A stretch of 64,000 bases of DNA from Nostoc calcicola FACHB-3891 (lineage in GTDB: Bacteria > Cyanobacteriota > Cyanobacteriia > Cyanobacteriales > Nostocaceae). Of the stretch, positions 18,550 to 26,370 are shown one piece after another (position 1 is the first letter of the stretch; each line of letters begins with the position of its first letter). Where the stretch lies: positions 1 through 64,000 of the forward strand of contig NZ_JACJRQ010000010.1 of assembly GCF_014697355.1 (NCBI RefSeq), read 5' to 3'. Under the pieces are notes generated by a model. It did no database searches and had not been told where the DNA came from. It saw only the letters and a list, made by a program, of their open reading frames with translations. Both the position numbers and the translations under genes were made by a program.

Positions 18550-18594
18550 AACTGCTACCAATTCGTAATTCGTAATTACGAATTGGTAGCAGTT
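18550..18594 (+). terminator. 19-bp perfect hairpin after pyrE
   Basis: AACTGCTACCAATTCGTAA (18550-18568) is exactly complementary to 18576-18594, around the 7-base loop TTCGTAA. It begins 11 bp after the pyrE stop and could end the transcript, though no clear T-run follows. The inner part is made of the ATTACGA repeat seen elsewhere. Confidence 0.6.
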
Positions 18595-18816
18595 CTGAAT
18601 AAAACGACAGAATAAATTAAAGCTGAGGCTAGAGGTAATTCAAAAAAGTTTGAGCTTTGTTTACTTTTATTTACACAGTTTGATTTTATTGTGCCGACTT
18701 AACTTAGCGAACACCAAATTTATATGTTCAAAGCCAAATTAGCTACTAAAGGACATTAATTTGTCAACATGGAGAAATAATTTGACAATCGGCAAATAGA
18801 CATATTGTACATTGAA

Positions 18817-18888
18817 AGCCAGCAGTCGGATTTGAACCGACGACCTTCCGATTACAAGTCGGATGCACTACCACTGTGCTATGCTGGC
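18817..18888 (-). tRNA. tRNA-Thr (TGT anticodon)
   Basis: On the minus strand the acceptor GCCAGCA pairs with TGCTGGC, the anticodon arm is CCGA-CTTGTAA-TCGG with anticodon TGT (Thr, codon ACA), and the T arm is GTCGG-TTCAAAT-CCGAC. CCA is not encoded. No paired tRNA lies beside it. Confidence 0.92.
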
Positions 18889-18893
18889 AAGTC

Positions 18894-18928
18894 TGGCGTA
18901 GGCGTAGCCCACCGTAGGTATCGCTCTC
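18894..18928. repeat. Dispersed repeat with core GGCGTAGCCCACCGTAGG
   Basis: Just 5' of the tRNA gene lies GGCGTAGGCGTAGCCCACCG and TAGGTATCGC. Degenerate relatives are at 1956-1990 and 7289-7322. The family is a familiar interspersed repeat in Nostoc-type genomes. Confidence 0.6.
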
Positions 18929-19045
18929 GATTAGCAACCACAATTTCTAATTTTACCATAATAAAACTATTTGTCCAGTGGCGATCGCTAAAAAATATTT
19001 GTCTGGAAAATGGGGAGATGAGGGAGATGAGGAGATTGTAATAGA

Positions 19046-19098
19046 ATTTCACTCCAAACTCCCAACCCCTAACTCCTAACTCCTAACTCCTAACTCCG
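19046..19098. repeat. STRR heptamer block (AACTCCT) upstream of argF
   Basis: At least four consecutive AACTCCT units with flanking variants (CAAACTCCCAACCCC) lie 180 bp before the argF start. Confidence 0.75.
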
Positions 19099-19277
19099 AT
19101 CTGAAAAATCAGCGATCGCAATGACTAATAAAGTTGGTAAATTAATATTCATAGCAAAAGCTAACTCAAATCCTGGGCTGGACGCCAAAATATCTGGTAC
19201 ATTTTGAAAATTCTACTTTTTTGACACGGCTGGGTAAAGAAACAGAATTATATAATTGTTCTTTACACATCAGAACC

Positions 19278-20198
19278 ATGACAGCTTTGAACGGACGAGA
19301 TTTATTAAGTTTGGCGGACATCAGTCCAACGGAACTTCAAGAACTTCTGCAATTGGCAACTCAACTTAAAACCAAACAGCTGAAGTTGCAGTGTAATAAA
19401 GTCTTAGGGTTGTTGTTCTCTAAAGCTTCTACTCGCACGCGGGTAAGTTTTACTGTGGCGATGTATCAACTTGGTGGGCAGGTAATCGATCTTAACCCCA
19501 ATGTCACTCAAGTTAGTCGCGGGGAACCTTTACAAGATACGGCGCGAGTCTTAGATAGATATCTGGATATTTTGGCAATTCGGACTTTTGCACAGCAGGA
19601 TTTGGAAACTTTTGCTAACTATGCGAAGATTCCGGTGATTAATGCGCTAACTGATGCAGAACATCCCTGTCAGATATTAGCTGATTTATTAACGATTCAA
19701 GAAGCTTTTGGCAGTCTTGCTGGGTTAACTTTAACCTACGTGGGTGATGGAAATAATGTAGCTAATTCTCTGATGTTGGGCTGTGCTTTGGTGGGAATGA
19801 ATGTCAGAATTGCCACTCCTAAAGGATTTGAGCCAGATTCTAAGATTGTAGAACAAGCAAGAGCGATCGCTAATAACAAAACTGAAGTCCTACTCACTGA
19901 CGATCCAGAATTAGCTGCCAAAGGATCTGCTGTACTTTATACTGATGTTTGGGCAAGTATGGGACAAGAAGCAGAAGCTGATAACCGACTGCCAATTTTC
20001 CAACCTTACCAAATTTCCGAGCAGTTATTGAGCCTTGCCGATCCAGAGGCAATTGTTTTACACTGCTTACCAGCCCATCGTGGTGAAGAAATTACTGAAG
20101 CAGTTATTGAAGGTTCTCAATCACGAGTTTGGGAAGAGGCAGAAAATCGCCTCCACGCCCAAAAGGCTTTGCTTGCTAGTATCTTAGGGGCAGAATGA
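19278..20198 (+). CDS. argF: Ornithine carbamoyltransferase ArgF
   Basis: A 306-residue enzyme joining ornithine and carbamoyl phosphate to give citrulline in arginine synthesis. The carbamoyl-phosphate loop STRTR is at 51-55, HPCQ at 129-132 and the ornithine site HCLPAHRGEE at 262-271. The start ATG 19278 is chosen because it begins at MTALNGRDLLSL, the usual position of the family N-terminus; a TTG 57 bp upstream would add an unlikely tail. Two hairpins follow the stop. In cyanobacteria the product feeds arginine and cyanophycin, tying it to the PII control of arginine synthesis by GlnB, encoded 15 kb away. Confidence 0.95.
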   Translation: MTALNGRDLLSLADISPTELQELLQLATQLKTKQLKLQCNKVLGLLFSKASTRTRVSFTVAMYQLGGQVIDLNPNVTQVSRGEPLQDTARVLDRYLDILAIRTFAQQDLETFANYAKIPVINALTDAEHPCQILADLLTIQEAFGSLAGLTLTYVGDGNNVANSLMLGCALVGMNVRIATPKGFEPDSKIVEQARAIANNKTEVLLTDDPELAAKGSAVLYTDVWASMGQEAEADNRLPIFQPYQISEQLLSLADPEAIVLHCLPAHRGEEITEAVIEGSQSRVWEEAENRLHAQKALLASILGAE

Positions 20199-20207
20199 AG
20201 GAAATAG

Positions 20208-20270
20208 AGACGCGATTCATCGCGTCTGTACAAAATATAAGAGTCAGAATAGCGATGTGCGGCTGACTCT
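20208..20270 (+). terminator. Two hairpins after argF
   Basis: AGACGCGA-TTCA-TCGCGTCT (20208-20227) is a perfect 8-bp stem 9 bp after the stop. AGAGTCAG (20240-20247) then pairs with CTGACTCT (20263-20270). Neither is followed by a strong T-run, so termination is a reasonable but unproven role. Confidence 0.5.
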
Positions 20271-20381
20271 TGACGAGTTATAAGTAAAAAAATCAAGAAT
20301 AAATAGGCAAAAGAAAATAAAATATTCTTACTTTTGCCTTTGATATTTTTACTTTTCTATTGCTTATGGGGAGTTTTTTGT

Positions 20382-20395
20382 AGTACTAATGTTCT
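20382..20395 (+). promoter_or_regulatory. LexA box in the lexA promoter
   Basis: AGTACTAATGTTCT matches every position of the Anabaena-type LexA operator RGTACNNNDGTWCB. It ends 31 bp before the ATG of lexA, the right place for autoregulation. Confidence 0.75.
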
Positions 20396-20426
20396 AAAGA
20401 CATTTATAATTACTTCCCGCAAATTT

Positions 20427-21032
20427 ATGGAACGTCTAACGGAAGCTCAACAAGAACTTTACGAATGGTTGGCAGAATACATTAGAACGCATCAGCATTC
20501 GCCTTCAATTCGCCAAATGATGCAAGCGATGAACTTGAAGTCACCAGCACCAATTCAAAGTCGTTTAGAACATTTACGTACTAAAGGATATATAGAATGG
20601 ACTGAAGGGCAAGCAAGAACGATTCGGATTTTGCGCCCTGTTAAACAAGGTGTACCAATTTTGGGCACGATCGCTGCTGGTGGTTTAATAGAACCATTTA
20701 CTGATGCTGTAGATCATTTAGACTTTTCTAATTTGGAGTTACCTCCCCAAACCTACGCTTTGCGGGTAGCTGGCGATAGCATGATTGAAGATTTAATTGC
20801 TGATGGCGATGTGGTATTCTTGCGTCCAGTACCAGAACCAAATCAGTTGAAAAATGGTACCATCGTCGCCGCGAGAGTTGATGGATTCGGTACTACATTA
20901 AAACGTTTTTATCGTCAAGGCGATCGCGTTACTCTCAAACCAGCAAATTCTAAGTACAATCCCATTGAAGTTAGCGCTATGCAAGTGCAGGTGCAGGGTT
21001 CGTTAATTGGGGTTTGGCGGGGTTACAACTGA
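20427..21032 (+). CDS. lexA: LexA repressor
   Basis: A 201-residue repressor with an N-terminal winged helix-turn-helix (about 1-70, SPSIRQMMQAMNLKSPAPIQ) and a C-terminal S24 self-cleavage domain. The Ala84-Gly85 cleavage site (TIAAGG), nucleophile Ser118 (GDSM) and Lys159 (TTLKR) are all present, so RecA-stimulated self-cleavage should work; in some cyanobacteria such as Synechocystis these residues are lost. ATG 20427 gives the canonical N-terminus, and the LexA box lies just upstream, so the 93-bp extension to a TTG is rejected. It controls SOS genes and perhaps the neighbouring transcription of the Dnd island (inference only from closeness). Confidence 0.95.
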   Translation: MERLTEAQQELYEWLAEYIRTHQHSPSIRQMMQAMNLKSPAPIQSRLEHLRTKGYIEWTEGQARTIRILRPVKQGVPILGTIAAGGLIEPFTDAVDHLDFSNLELPPQTYALRVAGDSMIEDLIADGDVVFLRPVPEPNQLKNGTIVAARVDGFGTTLKRFYRQGDRVTLKPANSKYNPIEVSAMQVQVQGSLIGVWRGYN

Positions 21033-21043
21033 AGTAATAAGAA

Positions 21044-21210
21044 AGTGATGAGTTATGAGTGATGAGTGATGAGTTTTAAATTACTAACTCCTAACTCCCA
21101 ACTCCCAACTCTCAACTCCTAACTTCTAACTCCTAACTCTCAACTCCTAACTCCCAACTCCCAACTCCCAACTCTCAACTCCTAACTCCCAACTCCCAAC
21201 TCCTAACTTA
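21044..21210. repeat. STRR heptamer array at the left border of the Dnd island
   Basis: About 22 imperfect AACTCCT/AACTCCC/AACTCTC 7-mers, preceded by a short inverted ATGAGTGATGAGT arm, fill nearly the whole gap between lexA and the helicase gene. Confidence 0.85.
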
Positions 21211-21246
21211 GTTAGTAAGGTTCATCACCACGTTTGTGCTTAACAT

Positions 21247-22722
21247 ATGTACTTGACGGCAAATCCAGTGCGGCAACTGCCCACTTTCCGATTAAAATTA
21301 CCAATTGCCAGGGAAAGTAAGGGCAGTTATCAAACTTCGCAACCATTACCAGGATGTCCAATAAGGCCTCCATCTTTGCAATTGCGGCAATATCAGCAAG
21401 AAGCGATCGCCAGCTGGTTTGCTAATAATGGTAGAGGGACGCTCAAAATGGCTACTGGTAGTGGTAAAACTATTACGGCTTTAGCGATCGCTTGTGAATT
21501 ATATCAGCAGATTAATTTACAAGTTCTGTTGGTGGTGTGTCCCTATCGCCATCTTGTCACCCAATGGGCGCGAGAATGTGAAAAATTTAATTTGCAACCG
21601 ATTTTAGCCTTTGAGAATTTACGCACTTGGCAAAGTCAACTTTCTGGGCAAATTTATAATCTGCGTTCTGGTTCTCAACGGTTTGTTACTGTTATTACTA
21701 CGAACTCCACTTTAATTGGAGATGGGTTTCAATCTCAACTCAAATATTTTCCTGCCAAAACTTTAATTATTGGGGATGAAGCGCATAATTTAGGCGCACC
21801 CAAGTTAGAAGAAAGTTTACCGCGTAGTGTGGGGTTGAGATTAGCTTTATCTGCCACGCCGGAGAGGTATTTTGATGATTTTGGTACCCAATCTTTATTC
21901 GATTATTTTGGCCCAGTTCTTCAGCCAGAGTTCACTTTGAGGGATGCGATCGCTCAAGGTGCTTTGGTACATTATCTGTATTATCCTGTGTTGGTGGAGT
22001 TAACAGAAGCAGAAAGTATTGCTTATTTAAAGTTAACTAAAAGAATTGGGCGATCGCTTTTATATCGAGAACGAGAAAATGGCGGAGATTTTGAAGACAA
22101 TGAAGATTTAAAGCCGTTGTTGATGCAAAGGGCAAGGTTAATTGGTGCAGCGGAAAATAAATTAAATGCTTTGCGCGATTTAATGGCAACTCGCCGCGAA
22201 ACTACTCACACACTTTTTTATTGTAGTGATGGTTCACAAGACGCGGGACAACGTTCATCGCTACGCCAACTCAAAGCTGTTGCCAAAATTCTCGGAGTGG
22301 ATTTGGGATATAAGGTAAGCACCTATACGGCTCAAACTTCTTTAGAAGAAAGGGAAATATTACGTCGTCAATTTGAAAGTGGCGAATTGCAAGGTTTAGT
22401 GGCGATTCGTTGTTTAGATGAAGGTGTCGATATTCCAGCAATTCAAACTGCGGTGATTTTATCAAGTTCTGGTAATCCTCGTCAGTTTATCCAGCGACGG
22501 GGGCGAGTTTTACGCCCTCATCCAGCTAAAGAACGTGCAACTATATTTGACATGATTGTTTTGCCGCCAGATTTAGATAGAGAAACCATAGAAGTTGAGC
22601 GGAATCTGTTAAAAAAGGAGTTACGCCGCTTTGTGGAGTTTGCTGATTTGGCTGATAACGCGGGCGTTGCCAGAATGAAATTACTCGATTTACAAAAACG
22701 ATATGGTTTATTAGATATTTGA
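21247..22722 (+). CDS. SF2 DEAD/DEAH helicase of the phosphorothioation restriction type
   Basis: A 491-residue superfamily-2 ATPase. Seen motifs: RQYQ (47-50), Walker A TGSGKT (70-75), DEAH (177-180), SAT (202-204) and motif VI QRRGRVLR (416-423), the arrangement of XPB/type-III restriction helicases. Length and context match the family called DNA phosphorothioation system restriction enzyme. No nuclease domain is visible in the remaining 60 C-terminal residues, so a partner may cut, or cutting may not be the mechanism. It presumably uses ATP to move on DNA and test for phosphorothioate marks (inference). The start is ATG 21247. It is the first gene of the island and is separated from the next by 726 bp of repeats. 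Confidence 0.8.
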   Translation: MYLTANPVRQLPTFRLKLPIARESKGSYQTSQPLPGCPIRPPSLQLRQYQQEAIASWFANNGRGTLKMATGSGKTITALAIACELYQQINLQVLLVVCPYRHLVTQWARECEKFNLQPILAFENLRTWQSQLSGQIYNLRSGSQRFVTVITTNSTLIGDGFQSQLKYFPAKTLIIGDEAHNLGAPKLEESLPRSVGLRLALSATPERYFDDFGTQSLFDYFGPVLQPEFTLRDAIAQGALVHYLYYPVLVELTEAESIAYLKLTKRIGRSLLYRERENGGDFEDNEDLKPLLMQRARLIGAAENKLNALRDLMATRRETTHTLFYCSDGSQDAGQRSSLRQLKAVAKILGVDLGYKVSTYTAQTSLEEREILRRQFESGELQGLVAIRCLDEGVDIPAIQTAVILSSSGNPRQFIQRRGRVLRPHPAKERATIFDMIVLPPDLDRETIEVERNLLKKELRRFVEFADLADNAGVARMKLLDLQKRYGLLDI

Positions 22723-22984
22723 TGATGAATCAGATAGGATTTGTATTTTTTTGTAAAAAATTTTCGAGTTTGCTAGAAAGAAGCATGAAGTATGAAATAA
22801 TAAAATTATGGATTTGATAATAATGGAATGTAAGTCAAATTTTTAAAGCACCTTAAATCCCATTATGATATGGTTTACTTAAAATTAATAATATCAGAAA
22901 ACCTTGAGAGAATAAAGCGTTTTTTTTAAAAAATTCAGATTTCAAAACACAGCGTATTTCCCAGAAAATGAAGTACACAATCTG

Positions 22985-23047
22985 AGAGGATGTTTGAAAA
23001 GTCATGATTGATGTGTCAAATATTTTTACCCCACCCTAACCCTCCCC
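22985..23047. repeat. Dispersed repeat, copy A
   Basis: Starts AGAGGATGTTTGAAAAGTCA and continues through a CCCCACCCTAACCCTCCCC stretch. A copy with only a few differences lies in the same orientation at 32326-32389. Confidence 0.75.
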
Positions 23048-23140
23048 GATGGAAACGTGAGGGAACTAAATTTCTTGTTTCCCTGCCTTTATAATGGGAG
23101 ATTAACTTGTGTGTACACGGTCAATACTGTTTGATTAAGG

Positions 23141-23253
23141 GGCGTTGCATAATTGCGGGATGATTTTTCTCACGCAGAGGCGCAGAGACGCAGAGAGAAT
23201 AAGGAGTTTAAGATTTCAATGCGTACAATTTCATCCCTTGATTCAGCAACGCC
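23141..23253. mobile_element. MITE-like inverted-repeat element, 113 bp
   Basis: The left end reads GGCGTTGCATAATTGCGGGA and the right end, read inversely, GGCGTTGCTGAATCAAGGGA, so about 17 of 20 end positions agree. Between them lies the CGCAGAGGCGCAGAGACGCA segment. No reading frame is present, as expected for a non-autonomous element. No clear target duplication was seen. Confidence 0.6.
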
Positions 23254-23448
23254 GATTTATCGCGTCTTTGGAATTTAGAATTTTAATCAAAAAACCTTAA
23301 CCGAACCATTCTGAATTCTGGATTCTGACTTCTGAATTCTACTGTCATAGTTTCTGGAAATTTCAAAATAACGCTAACAGTGGCTTTACCGAGGCGATTC
23401 CAGCACTAGAGAAAGTTAAAATATAAAAAATATCTTTGAAAATTCCAG

Positions 23449-23622
23449 ATGTCACAAGAGGCGAATATCGACGATGTGCAGGAGCCAATTACCAGCGCCC
23501 CGCCGGAAGTACGGCAAATTATTGAGCGGGTATGGAAGGAGGAAAAAGGTAGGCTAGATAAGAAAAGTAATGGCCCGATTAATGAGGAGATTTTGAAAAT
23601 TATCAAGGAAGAGGTGCGATGA
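23449..23622 (+). CDS. 57-residue protein translationally coupled to the SMC-like ATPase
   Basis: An ATG at 23449 opens a short frame encoding MSQEANIDDVQEPITSAPPE and ending with KIIKEEVR; its TGA overlaps the ATG of the next gene in ATGA. It is charged, with two likely helices (PEVRQIIERVWKEEKGRL and INEEILKIIKEEV) and no cysteines or membrane segment. The four-base overlap, the codon usage and the position make it a real gene, although it is short. I do not recognise a family. It probably works as a small subunit of the following ATPase. Confidence 0.7.
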   Translation: MSQEANIDDVQEPITSAPPEVRQIIERVWKEEKGRLDKKSNGPINEEILKIIKEEVR

Positions 23623-25691
23623 AGCTGACTTCAATAAAGCTATGCAACTTTCGCTCCTTTTATGGTACGACACCAGAGATGATTCTGGCTGGGGGAGATG
23701 CTCAGAATACAACGATTATTCATGGTAATAATGGCTCAGGAAAAACCAGTTTACTGAATGCCTTTACGTGGGTATTATATGAGAAATTTAGTGCGGCATT
23801 TGCATCAACAGAACAGCTGGTAAATAAAAGAGCGATCGCGGAAACTCAAAGAGGCCAAGTTGTAGAATGTTGGGTAGAGATTGGCTGGGAACATGAAAGT
23901 AAACGCTATCGAGTCAAACGCGCTTGTCGGGGTTACAAAAACGAAAGCGAATTTGAAGCTGGTAAAACCCAGTTAACTATGTGGGTAGGTGGGGACGATG
24001 GCAAATGGAATATACCAAATCAGCAACCAGACGATATAATTAATCAAATTTTACCTGCTACTTTACATCAATATTTTTTCTTTGACGGCGAACGAATTGA
24101 AGAAATAGTTCGTTCTGACAAAAAAGCTGAAATTGCCGAGGCAACAAAAATTTTCTTGGGCGTAGAAGTAATCAACCGTTCCATCAGACACTTAGGAGAT
24201 GCTAAAAAAACTCTAGAAAATGAGTTAAAAGCTATTGGTGATTTGCAAACTAAACAGTTATTACGACAACAAGAAAAAATTGAACGAGAGCGTGAACGCA
24301 TTAGCAAACGCCAAATAGAAATTCAAGAAGAGTTAGAATATCAACAAACTTTTAAAAAAGAAACAAGTAGCCGTTTACGAGAACTGAGTGCTGCTAAGGA
24401 ATTACAAGAAAGATGGCAAAATTTAGAATCCCAGAAAGCAGCAAATCAAGAAGAATATAAAAAAACCAAAGAAGCACTGAAAAAAATTATTTCGGCGCGG
24501 GGTTATACAGTTTTACTGTCACAAACTACATCCCAGTTCCGAGAAATTATCAACGATTTGAAGCAGCGAGGCGAATTAACATCAGGAATTTCGCGGGAAT
24601 TTGTCAATGATTTACTCAATTCTCAACGCTGTATTTGTGGTGCCGAGTTACGCGAAGGTAATCATTCTCATATAAATGTCCAAACTTGGTTAGATAAAGC
24701 AGGTTCCTCGGCGGTGGAAGAAAGCGCAATTCGCATCAGCGCCCAAGTAGATGAAATTGATAAGCAAGCCATAGGATTTTGGGAAGAAGTTGATAGAGAA
24801 CAAGCCAGGATTAATCAACTCAGGCAAACTATATCGCAAGTTGAAAACGATTTAGAGAATATTCAAGAACGGTTACGAAAAGATGCTAATGAAGAAATTA
24901 GCAGTTTACAAAAACGCTTAGATGAAATCGAAAGTAAAATTGACGAATTAAATCGAGAACAAGGCGCAAATCAGCAGCAATTTGCTCAACTCACAACTGA
25001 AATTGAAGGTTTGAACAAGCAAATCAGCAAACAAAAGCTCAATGAAGATAAGCAAACTTTAGCACAGCGACGGATTAACGCTACTCAAGATGCCATCGAA
25101 CGATTAACAGAAGTTAGAAATCGTCAAGAACAACAATTTCGCCTGCAATTAGAAAAGCGAGTACAAGAGATATTCACAGAAATTTCTGTGACTCCATACA
25201 TTCCTAAAATTAGCGATAAATATGAACTGACATTAGTAGAAAATACCACAGGGATGGAAGCATTAGTTGCAGCTTCCACTGGAGAAAACCAAATTCTCAG
25301 TTTATCCTTTATTGCCAGCATCATTGACAAAGTAAGGGAATGGAGTGAGAAGCGAAAAATGATGATGATTCCTGATAGTAGCACTTTTCCTATTGTGATG
25401 GATTCGCCTTTTGGTAGCTTGGATGCGAATTCGCGGCGACACATTGCTAAGACAATTCCTAAATTAGCAAATCAGTTGATAGTGTTAGCAACTAAAACTC
25501 AATGGCGGGGTGAAGTTGAAGAAGAAATAGCAGATAGAATTGGCAGAGAATATGTGCTTACTTACTATTCTTCTAAACCTGATTGTGAGCAGGATTATAT
25601 TCAATTAGCTGGGGAAAGATATCCTTTGGTGAAACAAAGCCCAAATGAGTTTGAGTATACGGAAATTATGGAAGTTGAACGTAATGTTTAA
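23619..25691 (+). CDS. Rad50/SMC-like AAA ATPase, DndD-related
   Basis: A 690-residue protein with the split ATPase of the Rad50/SMC class: Walker A GNNGSGKT (36-43), a long coiled coil (about 200-530) broken by a zinc-hook-like CICG (Cys338, Cys340), an ABC-type signature STGENQILSLS (about 553-563) and Walker B IVMDSPFGSLD (about 592-602). The FFFDGERIEEI motif (around 151-161) is shared with DndD, whose equivalent is LFLFDGEQVKEL. It is therefore a second DndD-like ATPase in the island and differs by its cysteine pair and by its coupled small partner. A role in DNA-end or mark sensing for defence is likely but inferred. The start ATG overlaps the stop of the preceding gene. Confidence 0.82.
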   Translation: MKLTSIKLCNFRSFYGTTPEMILAGGDAQNTTIIHGNNGSGKTSLLNAFTWVLYEKFSAAFASTEQLVNKRAIAETQRGQVVECWVEIGWEHESKRYRVKRACRGYKNESEFEAGKTQLTMWVGGDDGKWNIPNQQPDDIINQILPATLHQYFFFDGERIEEIVRSDKKAEIAEATKIFLGVEVINRSIRHLGDAKKTLENELKAIGDLQTKQLLRQQEKIERERERISKRQIEIQEELEYQQTFKKETSSRLRELSAAKELQERWQNLESQKAANQEEYKKTKEALKKIISARGYTVLLSQTTSQFREIINDLKQRGELTSGISREFVNDLLNSQRCICGAELREGNHSHINVQTWLDKAGSSAVEESAIRISAQVDEIDKQAIGFWEEVDREQARINQLRQTISQVENDLENIQERLRKDANEEISSLQKRLDEIESKIDELNREQGANQQQFAQLTTEIEGLNKQISKQKLNEDKQTLAQRRINATQDAIERLTEVRNRQEQQFRLQLEKRVQEIFTEISVTPYIPKISDKYELTLVENTTGMEALVAASTGENQILSLSFIASIIDKVREWSEKRKMMMIPDSSTFPIVMDSPFGSLDANSRRHIAKTIPKLANQLIVLATKTQWRGEVEEEIADRIGREYVLTYYSSKPDCEQDYIQLAGERYPLVKQSPNEFEYTEIMEVERNV

Positions 25692-25698
25692 AGGATGA

Positions 25699-25785
25699 AG
25701 TTATGGTTATCGCCGTGGTGAGGTGGCTGAAGCTGAATCCGCACTGCCAGGATGGACTATGTTAGTGGATAATTTGTTTGTTTAG
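25699..25785 (+). pseudogene. C-terminal remnant of a Uma2-family endonuclease
   Basis: Directly after the ATPase gene a frame without a start reads GYRRGEVAEAESALPGWTML, then VDNLFV and a stop at 25785. This pattern (GEVAEAESALPG, VDxLF) is how many cyanobacterial Uma2 (DUF820) PD-(D/E)XK nucleases end. The rest of the gene is missing and a TGA lies just upstream, so it is a fossil of an insertion or replacement. Confidence 0.55.
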
Positions 25786-25879
25786 GCGATCGCCTTTTTA
25801 CTAGTATAAAATAATGCCATAAAAAATGCGAATATTTTTAGATTTAGGTTAAAATAGCAACACAGTATATATCAAAACA

Positions 25880-26341
25880 ATGGCTGCAAATAGAATCAGG
25901 GTTGCTAAAGATAAGGCTGAGTTGGTGAAATCTCTAGTAGCATCAAAAGACACAACTGGGCCTTTTCAAACTTATGTAGAAGTTATGGTGTTTGCAGCAG
26001 CATTAGGCGTTAAATATAAAAAGCGCGTTCCTTTAGACGTAATTTCTAAAGATTTATCCCCATTGCGACAAGATTATTTTACTAGCAGTTTTACTCTATT
26101 AATTAATTTGTTGGCTATCACCGAAACAGAAAACATTAAGATTATAGGTGATGATAATGTAGCTGACGAGCAACGCATTCACATTTTTGAAGAGTATGCT
26201 AATGCTGGTTTAGAAATTATACAAAATGAACTGCGTGGAGCAGTAGACTATTCAGAGCGACTTTTATTGATTCTTAGTTATGAAAGAACAAATACAGAGC
26301 AACAAGATGAGGAATTTGATCTAAGCAAATTCCTATCTTGA
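25880..26341 (+). CDS. DNA phosphorothioation-associated protein 4-like
   Basis: A 153-residue, mostly helical, acidic protein. Its features, such as MAANRIRVAKDKAELVKSLV, GPFQTYVEVMVFAAALGVKY, the phrase FTLLINLLAITE and an acidic tail EEFDLSKFL, match what I know of the small cyanobacterial Dnd-associated protein family 4; its function has not been described. It is downstream of the SMC-like ATPase in the same direction, 188 bp away across a Uma2 fossil, and converges with the DndB-like gene. Perhaps an accessory subunit of the ATPase or helicase (inference). The start is ATG 25880. Confidence 0.65.
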   Translation: MAANRIRVAKDKAELVKSLVASKDTTGPFQTYVEVMVFAAALGVKYKKRVPLDVISKDLSPLRQDYFTSSFTLLINLLAITETENIKIIGDDNVADEQRIHIFEEYANAGLEIIQNELRGAVDYSERLLLILSYERTNTEQQDEEFDLSKFLS

Positions 26342-26370
26342 TTTTTAAGTAATGGTTAAAAGCAATAAAT

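Larger units (their letters stand above)
22723..23448. other. Repeat-filled gap inside the Dnd island
   Basis: No gene longer than a fragment is seen. The gap contains a dispersed repeat (22985-23047) also found after the PfkB gene, a 113-bp MITE-like element (23141-23253), and simple GAATTCTG-type repeats at 23308-23341. It separates the helicase from the ATPase pair, so these parts may be transcribed separately. Confidence 0.55.
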
